This document shows, in pieces, positions 39,101 to 51,100 of a stretch of 64,000 nucleotides of DNA. The position numbers were made by a program, and so were the translations under genes. Numbering within the stretch: the first letter of the stretch is position 1; each line of letters begins with the position of its first letter. The notes under the pieces were generated by a model. The model ran no database searches. It was given only the letters and a program-made list of their open reading frames with translations, and was not told the origin of the DNA. Source of the DNA: Valencia hispanica (lineage: Eukaryota > Chordata > Actinopteri > Cyprinodontiformes > Valenciidae); assembly GCA_963556495.2 (NCBI GenBank), contig OY747713.1, positions 683,399 through 747,398 of the forward strand, read 5' to 3'.

Positions 39101-42100
39101 ATCGGGTTCCTCCTGACTATAGAACCAGTTAGGAACATAATCAGGTTCCTCCTGACTATAGAACCAGTTAGGAACATAATCAGGTTCCTCCTGACTATAG
39201 AACCAGTTAGGAACATAATCAGGTTCCTCCTGACTATAGAACCAGTTAGGAACATAATCAGGTTCCTCCTGACTATAGAACCAGTTAGGAACATAATCAG
39301 GTTCCTCCTGACTATAGAACCAGTTAGGAACATAATCGGGTTCCTCCTGACTATAGAACCAGTTAGGAACATAATCGGGTTCCTCCTGACTATAGAACCA
39401 GTTAGGAACATAATCGGTTCCTCCTGACTATAGAACCAGTTAGGAACATAATCGGGTTCCTCCTGACTATAGAACCAGTTAGGAACATAATCGGGTTCCT
39501 CCTGACTATAGAACCAGTTAGGAACATAATCGGGTTCCTCCTGACTATAGAACCAGTTAGGAACATAATCAGGTTCCTCCTGACTATAGAACCAGTTAGG
39601 AACATAATCGGGTTCCTCCTGACTATAGAACCAGTTAGGAACATAATCGGGTTCCTCCTGACTATAGAACCAGTTAGGAACATAATCGGGTTCCTCCTGA
39701 CTATAGAACCAGTTAGGAACATAATCAGGTTCCTCCTGACTATAGAACCAGTTAGGAACATAATCAGGTTCCTCCTGACTATAGAACCAGTTAGGAACAT
39801 AATCGGGTTCCTCCTGACTATAGAACCAGTTAGGAACATAACGGTTCCTCCTGACTATAGAACCAGTTAGGAACATAATCGGGTTCCTCCTGACTATAGA
39901 ACCAGTTAGGAACATAATCGGGTTCCTCCTGACTATAGAACCAGTTAGGAACATAATCAGGTTCCTCCTGACTATAGAACCAGTTAGGAACATAATCGGG
40001 TTCCTCCTGACTATAGAACCAGTTAGGAACATAATCGGTTCCTCCTGACTATAGAACCAGTTAGGAACATAATCGGGTTCCTCCTGACTATAGAACCAGT
40101 TAGGAACATAATCAGGTTCCTCCTGACTATAGAACCAGTTAGGAACATAATCAGGTTCCTCCTGACTATAGAACCAGTTAGGAACATAATCGGGTTCCTC
40201 CTGACTATAGAACCAGTTAGGAACATAATCGGGTTCCTCCTGACTATAGAACCAGTTAGGAACATAATCGGGTTCCTCCTGACTATAGAACCAGTTAGGA
40301 ACATAATCAGGTTCCTCCTGACTATAGAACCAGTTAGGAACATAATCGGGTTCCTCCTGACTATAGAACCAGTTAGGAACATAATCAGGTTCCTCCTGAC
40401 TATAGAACCAGTTAGGAACATAATCAGGTTCCTCCTGACTATAGAACCAGTTAGGAACATAAACGGGTTCCTCCTGACTATAGAACCAGTTAGGAACATA
40501 ATCAGGTTCCTCCTGACTATAGAACCAGTTAGGAACATAATCAGGTTCCTCCTGACTATGGAACCAGTTAGGAACATAATCAGGTTCCTCCTGACTATAG
40601 AACCAGTTAGGAACATAATCGGGTTCCTCCTGACTATAGAACCAGTTAGGAACATAATCGGGTTCCTCCTGACTATAGAACCAGTTAGGAACATAATCGG
40701 GTTCCTCCTGACTATAGAACCAGTTAGGAACATAATCAGGTTCCTCCTGACTATAGAACCAGTTAGGAACATAATCAGGTTCCTACTGACTATAGAACCA
40801 GTTAGGAACATAATAACGGGTTCCTCCTGACTATAGAACCAGTTAGGAACATAATCAGGTTCCTCCTGACTATAGAACCAGTTAGGAACATAATCAGGTT
40901 CCTCCTGACTATAGAACCAGTTAGGAACATAATCAGGTTCCTCCTGACTATAGAACCAGTTAGGAACATAATCAGGTTCCTCCTGACTATAGAACCAGTT
41001 AGGAACATAATCAGGTTCCTCCTGACTATAGAACCAGTTAGGAACATAACGGGTTCCTCCTGACTATAGAACCAGTTAGGAACATAATCGGGTTCCTCCT
41101 GACTATAGAACCAGTTAGGAACATAATCGGTTCCTCCTGACTATAGAACCAGTTAGGAACATAATCAGGTTCCTCCTGACTATAGAACCAGTTAGGAACA
41201 TAATCGGGTTCCTCCTGACTATAGAACCAGTTAGGAACATAATCGGGTTCCTCCTGACTATAGAACCAGTTAGGAACATAATCGGGTTCCTCCTGACTAT
41301 AGAACCAGTTAGGAACATAATCGGGTTCCTCCTGACTATAGAACCAGTTAGGAACATAATCGGGTTCCTCCTGACTATAGAACCAGTTAGGAACATAATC
41401 GGGTTCCTCCTGACTATAGAACCAGTTAGGAACATAATCGGGTTCCTCCTGACTATAGAACCAGTTAGGAACATAATCGGGTTCCTCCTGACTATAGAAC
41501 CAGTTAGGAACATAATCGGGTTCCTCCTGACTATAGAACCAGTTAGGAACATAATCAGGTTCCTCCTGACTATAGAACCAGTTAGGAACATAATCGGGTT
41601 CCTCCTGACTATAGAACCAGTTAGGAACATAATCGGGTTCCTCCTGACTATAGAACCAGTTAGGAACATAATCGGTTCCTCCTGACTATAGAACCAGTTA
41701 GGAACATAATCAGGTTCCTCCTGACTATAGAACCAGTTAGGAACATAATCGGGTTCCTCCTGACTATAGAACCAGTTAGGAACATAATCGGGTTCCTCCT
41801 GACTATAGAACCAGTTAGGAACATAATCGGGTTCCTCCTGACTATAGAACCAGTTAGGAACATAATCGGGTTCCTCCTGACTATAGAACCAGTTAGGAAC
41901 ATAATCAGGTTCCTCCTGACTATAGAACCAGTTAGGAACATAATCAGGTTCCTCCTGACTATAGAACCAGTTAGGAACATAATCGGGTTCCTCCTGACTA
42001 TAGAACCAGTTAGGAACATAATCAGGTTCCTCCTGACTATAGAACCAGTTAGGAACATAATCAGGTTCCTCCTGACTATAGAACCAGTTAGGAACATAAT

Positions 42101-45100
42101 CAGGTTCCTCCTGACTATAGAACCAGTTAGGAACATAATCGGTTCCTCCTGACTATAGAACCAGTTAGGAACATAATCGGGTTCCTCCTGACTATAGAAC
42201 CAGTTAGGAACATAATCGGGTTCCTCCTGACTATAGAACCAGTTAGGAACATAATCGGGTTCCTCCTGACTATAGAACCAGTTAGGAACATAATCAGGTT
42301 CCTCCTGACTATAGAACCAGTTAGGAACATAATCGGGTTCCTCCTGACTATAGAACCAGTTAGGAACATAATCAGGTTCCTCCTGACTATAGAACCAGTT
42401 AGGAACATAATCAGGTTCCTCCTGACTATAGAACCAGTTAGGAACATAATCAGGTTCCTCCTGACTATAGAACCAGTTAGGAACATAATCGGGTTCCTCC
42501 TGACTATAGAACCAGTTAGGAACATAATCAGGTTCCTCCTGACTATAGAACCAGTTAGGAACATAATCGGGTTCCTCCTGACTATAGAACCAGTTAGGAA
42601 CATAATCGGGTTCCTCCTGACTATAGAACCAGTTAGGAACATAATCAGGTTCCTCCTGACTATAGAACCAGTTAGGAACATAATCAGGTTCCTCCTGACT
42701 ATAGAACCAGTTAGGAACATAATCGGGTTCCTCCTGACTATAGAACCAGTTAGGAACATAAACGGGTTCCTCCTGACTATAGAACCAGTTAGGAACATAA
42801 TCAGGTTCCTCCTGACTATAGAACCAGTTAGGAACATAAACGGGTTCCTCCTGACTATAGAACCAGTTAGGAACATAATCAGGTTCCTCCTGACTATAGA
42901 ACCAGTTAGGAACATAATCAGGTTCCTCCTGACTATAGAACCAGTTAGGAACATAAACGGGTTCCTCCTGACTATAGAACCAGTTAGGAACATAATCGGG
43001 TTCCTCCTGACTATAGAACCAGTTAGGAACATAATCGGGTTCCTCCTGACTATAGAACCAGTTAGGAACATAATCAGGTTCCTCCTGACTATAGAACCAG
43101 TTAGGAACATAATCGGGTTCCTCCTGACTATAGAACCAGTTAGGAACATAATCAGGTTCCTCCTGACTATAGAACCAGTTAGGAACATAAACGGGTTCCT
43201 CCTGACTATAGAACCAGTTAGGAACATAATCAGGTTCCTCCTGACTATAGAACCAGTTAGGAACATAAACGGGTTCCTCCTGACTATAGAACCAGTTAGG
43301 AACATAATCAGGTTCCTCCTGACTATAGAACCAGTTAGGAACATAATCAGGTTCCTCCTGACTATAGAACCAGTTAGGAACATAAACGGGTTCCTCCTGA
43401 CTATAGAACCAGTTAGGAACATAATCAGGTTCCTCCTGACTATAGAACCAGTTAGGAACATAAACGGGTTCCTCCTGACTATGGAACCAGTTAGGAACAT
43501 AATCAGGTTCCTCCTGACTATAGAACCAGTTAGGAACATAAACGGGTTCCTCCTGACTATAGAACCAGTTAGGAACATAAACGGGTTCCTCCTGCCTATG
43601 GAACCAGTTAGGAACATAATCAGGTTCCTCCTGACTATAGAACCAGTTAGGAACATAATCAGGTTCCTCCTGACTATAGAACCAGTTAGGAACATAAAGG
43701 GGTTCCTCCTGACTATAGAACCAGTTAGGAACATAATCAGGTTCCTCCTGACTATGGAACCAGTTAGGAACATAATCAGGTTCCTCCTGACTATGGAACC
43801 AGTTAGGAACATAAACGGGTTCCTCCTGACTATGGAACCATTTAGGAACATAATCAGGTTCCTCCTGACTATGGAACCATTTAGGAACATAAACAGGTTC
43901 CTCCTGACTATAGAACCAGTTAGGAACATAATCAGGTTCCTCCTGACTATGGAACCAGTTAGGAACATAATCAGGTTCCTCCTGACTATGGAACCAGTTA
44001 GGAACATAAACGGGTTCCTCCTGACTATGGAACCATTTAGGAACATAATCAGGTTCCTCCTGACTATGGAACCATTTAGGAACATAAACAGGTTCCTCCT
44101 GACTATAGAACCAGTTAGGAACATAATCAGGTTCCTCACAAAGTGGTTCTCTTGGTCCTGGATTGTTATTCATGTATCTTATAGCTTTTTTTTAATCTCC
44201 TTATTTGTTTTTAAAGCTGCTATACCAAATCTGTAAAACCAGCTAGCCTAAAACATTTTTTCATGCATCTTAACAACGTTCTAACATAGTATAGCTATAA
44301 ACATTTTGTGAAGATAAAAACATAATATAGAAGTGGTTCTGTTGCATTTGTCTAAGAACCTTCACCAATAACCATCCAGTTGTCTGTCCCACAGGACAAG
44401 CACACTTCCTCATTACGTGGCTCCTCATCTCTGGTGTTAGAGGTTCTCCGCTCGATAATGTCAGAGAAGAAGAAACAGACGGCTGCTATCACTTCAACTT
44501 TAGGACAAACTACCAGAGTTCCAAAAAGAAAAACGCCATTTAAAGTGGCTGAAAACAAAAGTCTGGTGACCAAACTGGGATTGGTGTTTTGCGCTCTTTT
44601 GTTTACTGGGACAATGTGCGTTCCCAAATCAGGGGGGTGTGGCCTAGGGATGATGGCCGACGGTAGGGGTTAGGGTTCTGTGTTTATGTTTTAAGCTAGC
44701 TTGTTCTGCAGATTCGGTAAAGCAGCTTTAAGTCTCTAGAAAGTCTCTGATTTACAGACTTTCTGTCTCGTTTTGCTGCCCCCTGATGAGAGGAGATCTT
44801 TAAGAGAAAGCCTGCGCCTCGCGCTGCTATGCTACTGGTCCCTGACCAGCCTGCTGTCTGCTAACTCCTCTCTCCCAGTTCGTTTATCCTGTGGCAGAGT
44901 ATAAAAAAGAATTACACATTCAAACAATATATATTGTTGGGCATGCATGGGAAGAGATTCTCACCAAAATCATCTTCAAAGAACTCTTCCTCATAACTGC
45001 CTTTTATTTCTTTACAAAGTTATTACAAAACATTCTGAGAGACAACCTCTCTTACAGGATCCAATCAGCTTAATAATACATATTCATATAGATGCAAAGT

Positions 45101-48100
45101 GTGCCTGAAGTCCGTCCCTAATAGGTTAAGCCCCTGTTAATATATCCCTTTTGGTTGCTAAGCAGAAAACCTTCCTTCTCTCAACAGCCTATTTTGCACG
45201 ACCAAACCAACAGATCTTTCCTGTTTTTTTCGTATCGTGACCCATTGTCTAACTCATATCCTGTTCTTAACAGTTTTGTCCATTTAATCGTGACCGTTCC
45301 TTTCTGACCCGTGGGTCACATCCTGTGCCAACACTTTTCTGCATTTAGTTAATTATTTTGTGTGGTGTGAGGCGGTTACCATGGTGACGTTCCAGGAGTT
45401 TATGACGTGGATGTCTCTCATCAGGTACTGCCAAGACAACAGGCTCTTCAGGTCCACAAACATCATCTGCCACATGGTCTGCAGTCGCTGCAGGTTCCCG
45501 TCCAGCCTGAGGGAGAAGAGATGAGGTCAGACTGGGTTTGGATCCGGTCCGGACGGGATGGCAGAACCGATTATTCCTCATCTTAGACAGACTGTGTCCC
45601 ACCATTGGCCCCCGGGCCAGACCCAACCAGAGCGGCGTTCCCTGAGCTGGTTGGGTCCAAGCATTGCTCCAGGTGATCTTACCCGGCAACACTGTTCACT
45701 GCGTCCTTATTGGTGGGCGGCACCAGGAAGCAGATAGACGGCACCAACGCCTCGCTGCCCTGATCGTTCAGAACCCTCCACTTGAACGGCTGCGAGTTGC
45801 TGAGCAGAGCACACTCATCTCCTCGGTGGACGGTGATCTGCAGGAGGACCAGAACATGGATCAACAACCCGCTCTACGCCGTGTCCGTCCCCCTGACCCG
45901 GACACCCCGCTCTACGCCGCGTCCGTCCCCCTGACCCGGACACCCCGCTCTACGCCGTGTCCGTCCCCCTGACCCGGACACCCCGCTCTACGCCGCGTCC
46001 GTCCCCCTGACCCGGACACCCCGCTCTACGCGTGTCCGTCCCCCTGACCCGGACACCCCGCTCTACGCCGCGTCCGTCCCCCTGACCCGGACACCCCGCT
46101 CTATGCCGCGTCCGTCCCCCTGACCCGGACACCCCGCTCTACGCGTGTCCGTCCCCCTGACCCGGACACCCCGCTCTACGCCGTGTCCGTCCGTCCCCCT
46201 GACCCGGACACCCCGCTCTACGCCGTGTCCGTCCCCCTGACCCGGACACCCCGCTCTACGCCGTGTCCGTCCGTCCCCCTGACCCGGACACCCCGCTCTA
46301 CGCCACGTCCGTCCGTCCCCCTGACCCGGACACCCCGCTCTACGCCGCGTCCGTCCGTCCCCTTGACCCGGAAACCCCGCTCTACGCCGTGTCCGTCCGT
46401 CCCCCTGACCCGGAAACCCCGCTCTACGCCACGTCCGTCCGTCCCCCTGACCCGGACACCCCGCTCTACGCCGTGTCCGTCCCCCTGACCCGGACACCCC
46501 GCTCTACGCCACGTCCGTCCGTCCCCCTGACCCGGAAACCCCGCTCTATGTCGCGTCCGTCCGTCCCCTTGACCCGGAAACCCCGCTCTACGCCACGTCC
46601 GTCCGTCCCCCTGACCCGGAAACCCCGCTCTACGCCACGTCCGTCCGTCCCCCTGACCCGGAAACCCCGCTCTACGCCGCGTCCGTCCGTCCCATTGACC
46701 CGGAAACCCCGCTCTACGCCACGTCCGTCCGTCCCCCTGACCCGGAAACCCCGCTCTACGCCGCGTCCGTCCGTCCCCCTGACCCGGACACCCCGCTCTA
46801 CGCCGCGTCCGTCCGTCCCCCTGACCCGGACACCCCGCTCTACGCCGCGTACGTCCGTCCCCCTGACCCGGACACCCGCTCTACGCTGCGTCCGTCCCCC
46901 TGACCCGGACACCCCGCTCTACGCCGCGTACGTCCCCCTGACCCGGACACCCCGCTCTACGCCGCGTACGTCCGTCCCCCTGACCCGGACACCCCGCTCT
47001 ACGCCGTGTCCGTCCCCCTGACCCGGACACCCCGCTCTACGCCGCGTCCGTCCCCTTGACCCGGAAACCCCGCTCTACGCCACGTCCGTCCGTCCCCCTG
47101 ACCCGGAAACCCCGCTCTACGCCGCGTCCGTCCGTCCCCCTGACCCGGACACCCCGCTCTACGCCGTGTCCGTCCCCCTGACCCGGACACCCCGCTCTAC
47201 GCCGCGTCCGTCCCCTTGACCCGGAAACCCCGCTCTACGCCACGTCCGTCCCCCACTCACCTCCATCTGCTTGAAGTCGCAGACGGCCTGGATGGGCAGC
47301 TTCCCCTTTATGGGGCTCGCCGGGTTTCGTGGCTTCAGCTGGACCACGGTCTTGGCTCGGCGCTTCAGACCTTCTAGGTGGGTTCTAAACTCGCCCAGCT
47401 GCTCTTTCTCATCCTGCCACAGAAAAACGAGTTCAGAGACACAGCGGACAATGTGCTGCACAGAACCGGCTCTGATCCAGTTACAGAAACTGCAGAAACA
47501 GTTTGGAGCTCCAGGTCCACTTTTGGGTCATCATTATTTTTATTCTTTGCCTGTTGGATCAGAGCAAAAACTGAACCAAGCCAGAATCTGGGAGGAGTTT
47601 CAAACCGAACTGATTGAAGCTGAAAGATGAAAAACATATTTTCTCTCATTTAAAGTTTATATATTTATTTAAAGTTCATAGAGTTTATTTTTAATGTAGC
47701 CGGATTGAAGAACTCACTGCAGCGTCCTGCAGGAGATCCTCCAGACGTGTTACTGTGATGGAGCGTTCGCATGTGTACTTCTTCTTCATCACTTCCTGCA
47801 TCTTCTTCATCTTCTCCTCAGCCTCCTTCACATCGGCGAAGAACTGCACAGAGAAAACGTGGTAAGAGTGGATCCCTGAAGGAGAGGCTGGACCTCAGGT
47901 TGAAGGTGGAGGCAAGTCAGCGTACCTGGAAGTAGGCTGTGTTCTCCTTCAGGTGGGTTTCTATGCAGCAGCACAGCTGGAGGAGCCAGCTCCACTGGGT
48001 CTGCAGCGCCGCGGTGAACGCCTAAGGAGGGAAAACCACCGTTTGTGAAGACTTCTGTAGATCAGGAGGGTCTGTCTGCAGACTGCAGCCCAGCGGAGGG

Positions 48101-51100
48101 TCTCACCTCGATGGTCTGTCTGGCCGGGTGTCCGTCTCGCAGCAGCTTATCTCCTGCGGCCTGAACGCCGTTCACCTTCTTCTCCCGGAGCTCCAGCTCT
48201 CTCATCAAACCCTGCAGCACAGGAGGAACAGCTGGGCTCACATCTCTGCAGTGAGGAGCAGAACGTTCTGCAGGAACATGAACGGCTGGTTTACCGCACC
48301 GAGTAGCTTTCTTTCTTGGAGACCATGTTGGTGTTCCTTTCGCTCCAGTCAAAGTTCACCTCCTCCTCCTCTTTCTCGTTCAGCCACATGAGCTCTTTGG
48401 TCGCCGCGCTGACGAAGGCGTGCAGCTCCACCAGGTGGCGCAGACGAGCTTTGGAGGCGTTCTGCAGAGACAAAGATGATTCCTGATCAAACACGGCAGA
48501 GAAAGCTCCCCGATTCAGACATGATGAGATTGTTCTGGTCCTCACCAGCAGCTTTCCGTACTGCAGCTCCAGTTTTCCCAGATATTCCCGGTACGCTGCC
48601 TTACTGGCAGGAGAAATCTGACCCTGGAGGACATCAAAAACAGAGTGATGAAGACTTCTTCTCACCGACCAATCAGGTGTTCTCTCTGCAGGACGTTTTC
48701 CGTCCATCGTACCTCGTCGGCCTTCGCCCTCTCGATCTTGGAGCGGAACTCCTCCACAGACTGGTGCAGGCCTCGATGGCTGCCCAGCTGCGTCTCCACA
48801 TTGGGCAGGTCCGAGCCCCACTCGCCCTCGTTCACCCGCCGCTGGTTCTCCTCCACCCAGCCCAGCAGGTCATGGACGTATCGCAGGGTGACTTCATCCA
48901 GCTCAGGGCGCACCCTGGAGGAGGACTGCTGCAGGACCTGGGCAGTGTGGACCTGGGTCATGGGGACCTGGGTCATGGGGACCTGGGTCATGGGGACCTG
49001 GGTCATGGGGATCTGGGCGGTGGTCACGCCTGACTTCAGCCGCAGGTTATACTCACTGCGGACGTTTACAAGCCTCTCATGGAGACGATAAACTCTGAAA
49101 AAACCCAGAAAGTAGCAGATGAAGATTTTGGAGGATGGATTTATCAAACATTCTCCATCCAAGCATCTAAAACCATCAGCCGGCTGCAGGAGCAACCCAA
49201 AACGAACTGCTGGAGCGTTCAGGTCAATAAACGCCAATAAGGTTATTTACCTGCGATACATCTGTTCGGCCTGCAGGTGGCGCCCGTCTTTCAGCAGCTG
49301 AACGTCATTGAAGAGGAAGCGGATCATTCCTTCTGCCTTCTCCAGGTCTGCCTCCACCTCTGCGGTGTGCTGAGCAGGTTTCCCGGAGCTCATCATCCTC
49401 ACGTCCTGCGGTGAGACAGAACAACCTGCGCTCACATGTCGGACTCAAACAGAACCTACGAAGAACCGCCGGGCAAGGTTTGGACCACACGCTGTGGTTC
49501 TGGTCTGAGCCGGAACCAACAGCTGCTTCCTGCTGTTGGGTTCAGTCGTCCAGGAGAATTTCTCCAAACTAAGATCGCTCTGAAAGCTGCAGGTAAACAC
49601 TGACTGCTGAGTCCTACTCCACACAACCACGCTTTAAACTGAACCGTCCCTTTAAGGGGAAAAATAAATAAATAAAACATCAGTTATTATCTAAATGTGT
49701 CTTTTTTTTCTCAAACATAACCATTTAAATCTTGAAATATTTGAGTGCTAAAGTTACGAATGAATATTATAATATTTCATTATGTCATATCTTATAACAT
49801 GATCTAAATTTTATTCAAATGAGTATATTTAGAAATATTAATTTATTAATCCTCTGATTTTATAATAAGAGATTATTAATTGAACCTTCTTGTTAAGACA
49901 TGTTCTGCTGCCCCCTGGAGGAGCAAGGCGGCATTACAGCAGCAGATGTTGAGTCTCACCGTCTGCAGCAGCGTCTCCACCTGGTTGAGCTGCTCCTCAC
50001 ACACCCCCGACTCCATCTGGACCTTACTGACGATCCTCTGAAGCCGCTCCAGCCTGCAACCAGGAGAAGAGGTCAGAGGTCAACATGCATGAGATGAAAA
50101 GCAGAGGCCCATCAAGCAGGCGGGACTCACTGCGTCCTCCTCTGGAACACATAGTGGTAGCCCTGATGAAGGAAAGCCATGATGTGAATCTAATCTCAGA
50201 GGAGCTGAAGCAACACAGCTGGAGGCTCCGCCCCCCCCCCCACCGCCATGTGATCAGGAATATGTTTATGACTGCTGTCTCCATGGTGATTAGACGGTTG
50301 TCATGTGTTTCCTTTAATTAGATTTTTTTTGCCAACAAAACAAAGAGCGTTTGATGCGTCTAGACCTCATCAGGAGGAGATGAGTCACTGGGTGGGGGAG
50401 GACCGGGGAGGACCGGGCAGCATGTGATGGGCGGCGGTCTGCGGCCCCCTTACCTCTCGAACTCGGTCCGGAGGAGGCGCTCTCGCTCCAGGATGGCGAC
50501 ATGCAGCCGACCCCACTCCTTCTCCACGTCAAACGGATGGTAGCCTGGAGGCACCTTGATCTGGCCGGCCTGGACGGCGCCCTGCAGAGGGAGACCGCAT
50601 CGGTCTGGTTCCGGTTGGCTCAGCCCGTCAGAGAGATGCTGGGAAAACTCACCTCAAACGACTTAAAGATGTGTTTGGAGCGGTTCTTGTCCGCCTCTTT
50701 TGCTGGAAGCTCCGTTTCCTTAAACTTCAGGAACTGACGCCAGAGAACCTGCGGAGAACAGAGGTGTGAGGTCATCATCACGCTGCTCTGCAGAGTCTTT
50801 GTTTTCTAGACTGAAGGTCCAGCCACCTCCATCTCCTCGTAGCTGTTGGGGAACCTCCTCTCCTCGAAGACCAGGATGTGGTGTCTGATCCACTGCAGCA
50901 GAACGGTCACCACCTCGTAGAACTCCTGCCAGCGCAGCTCCAGCTCCTGAAACACAGACGGGTCCGTGGTGAGGAGATCTGGACCGACTCTGATGCAAAC
51001 ATCTGATTAGTCTGTAAATCTGGTTTTATACAACGTCTGCTAAAACCTGCAGGAACGCCTATCAAAGCGTTCAATCAAAGCAAAGAACAGAAAGAAAGAG

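Noticed and set aside
31514..44136. CRISPR-like array
   Set aside because: Units are directly adjacent with no unique spacers, and the genome is eukaryotic.
31217..44236. Many ORFs up to 902 codons such as [13 protein letters not shown] repeats on the minus strand and [13 protein letters not shown] repeats on the plus strand
   Set aside because: The 39-bp unit is 13 stop-free codons in three frames. The array is intronic, with 38-bp units breaking every frame.
44380..44673. Plus-strand ORF of 97 codons with a hydrophobic stretch
   Set aside because: No family resemblance, intronic and antisense, no supporting splice or promoter signals. It may be a relic of an unidentified repeat.
45950..47190. 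Arg/Gly-rich and Pro/Arg-rich ORFs on both strands
   Set aside because: They are translations of the 38/42-bp GC-rich minisatellite inside a plec intron.
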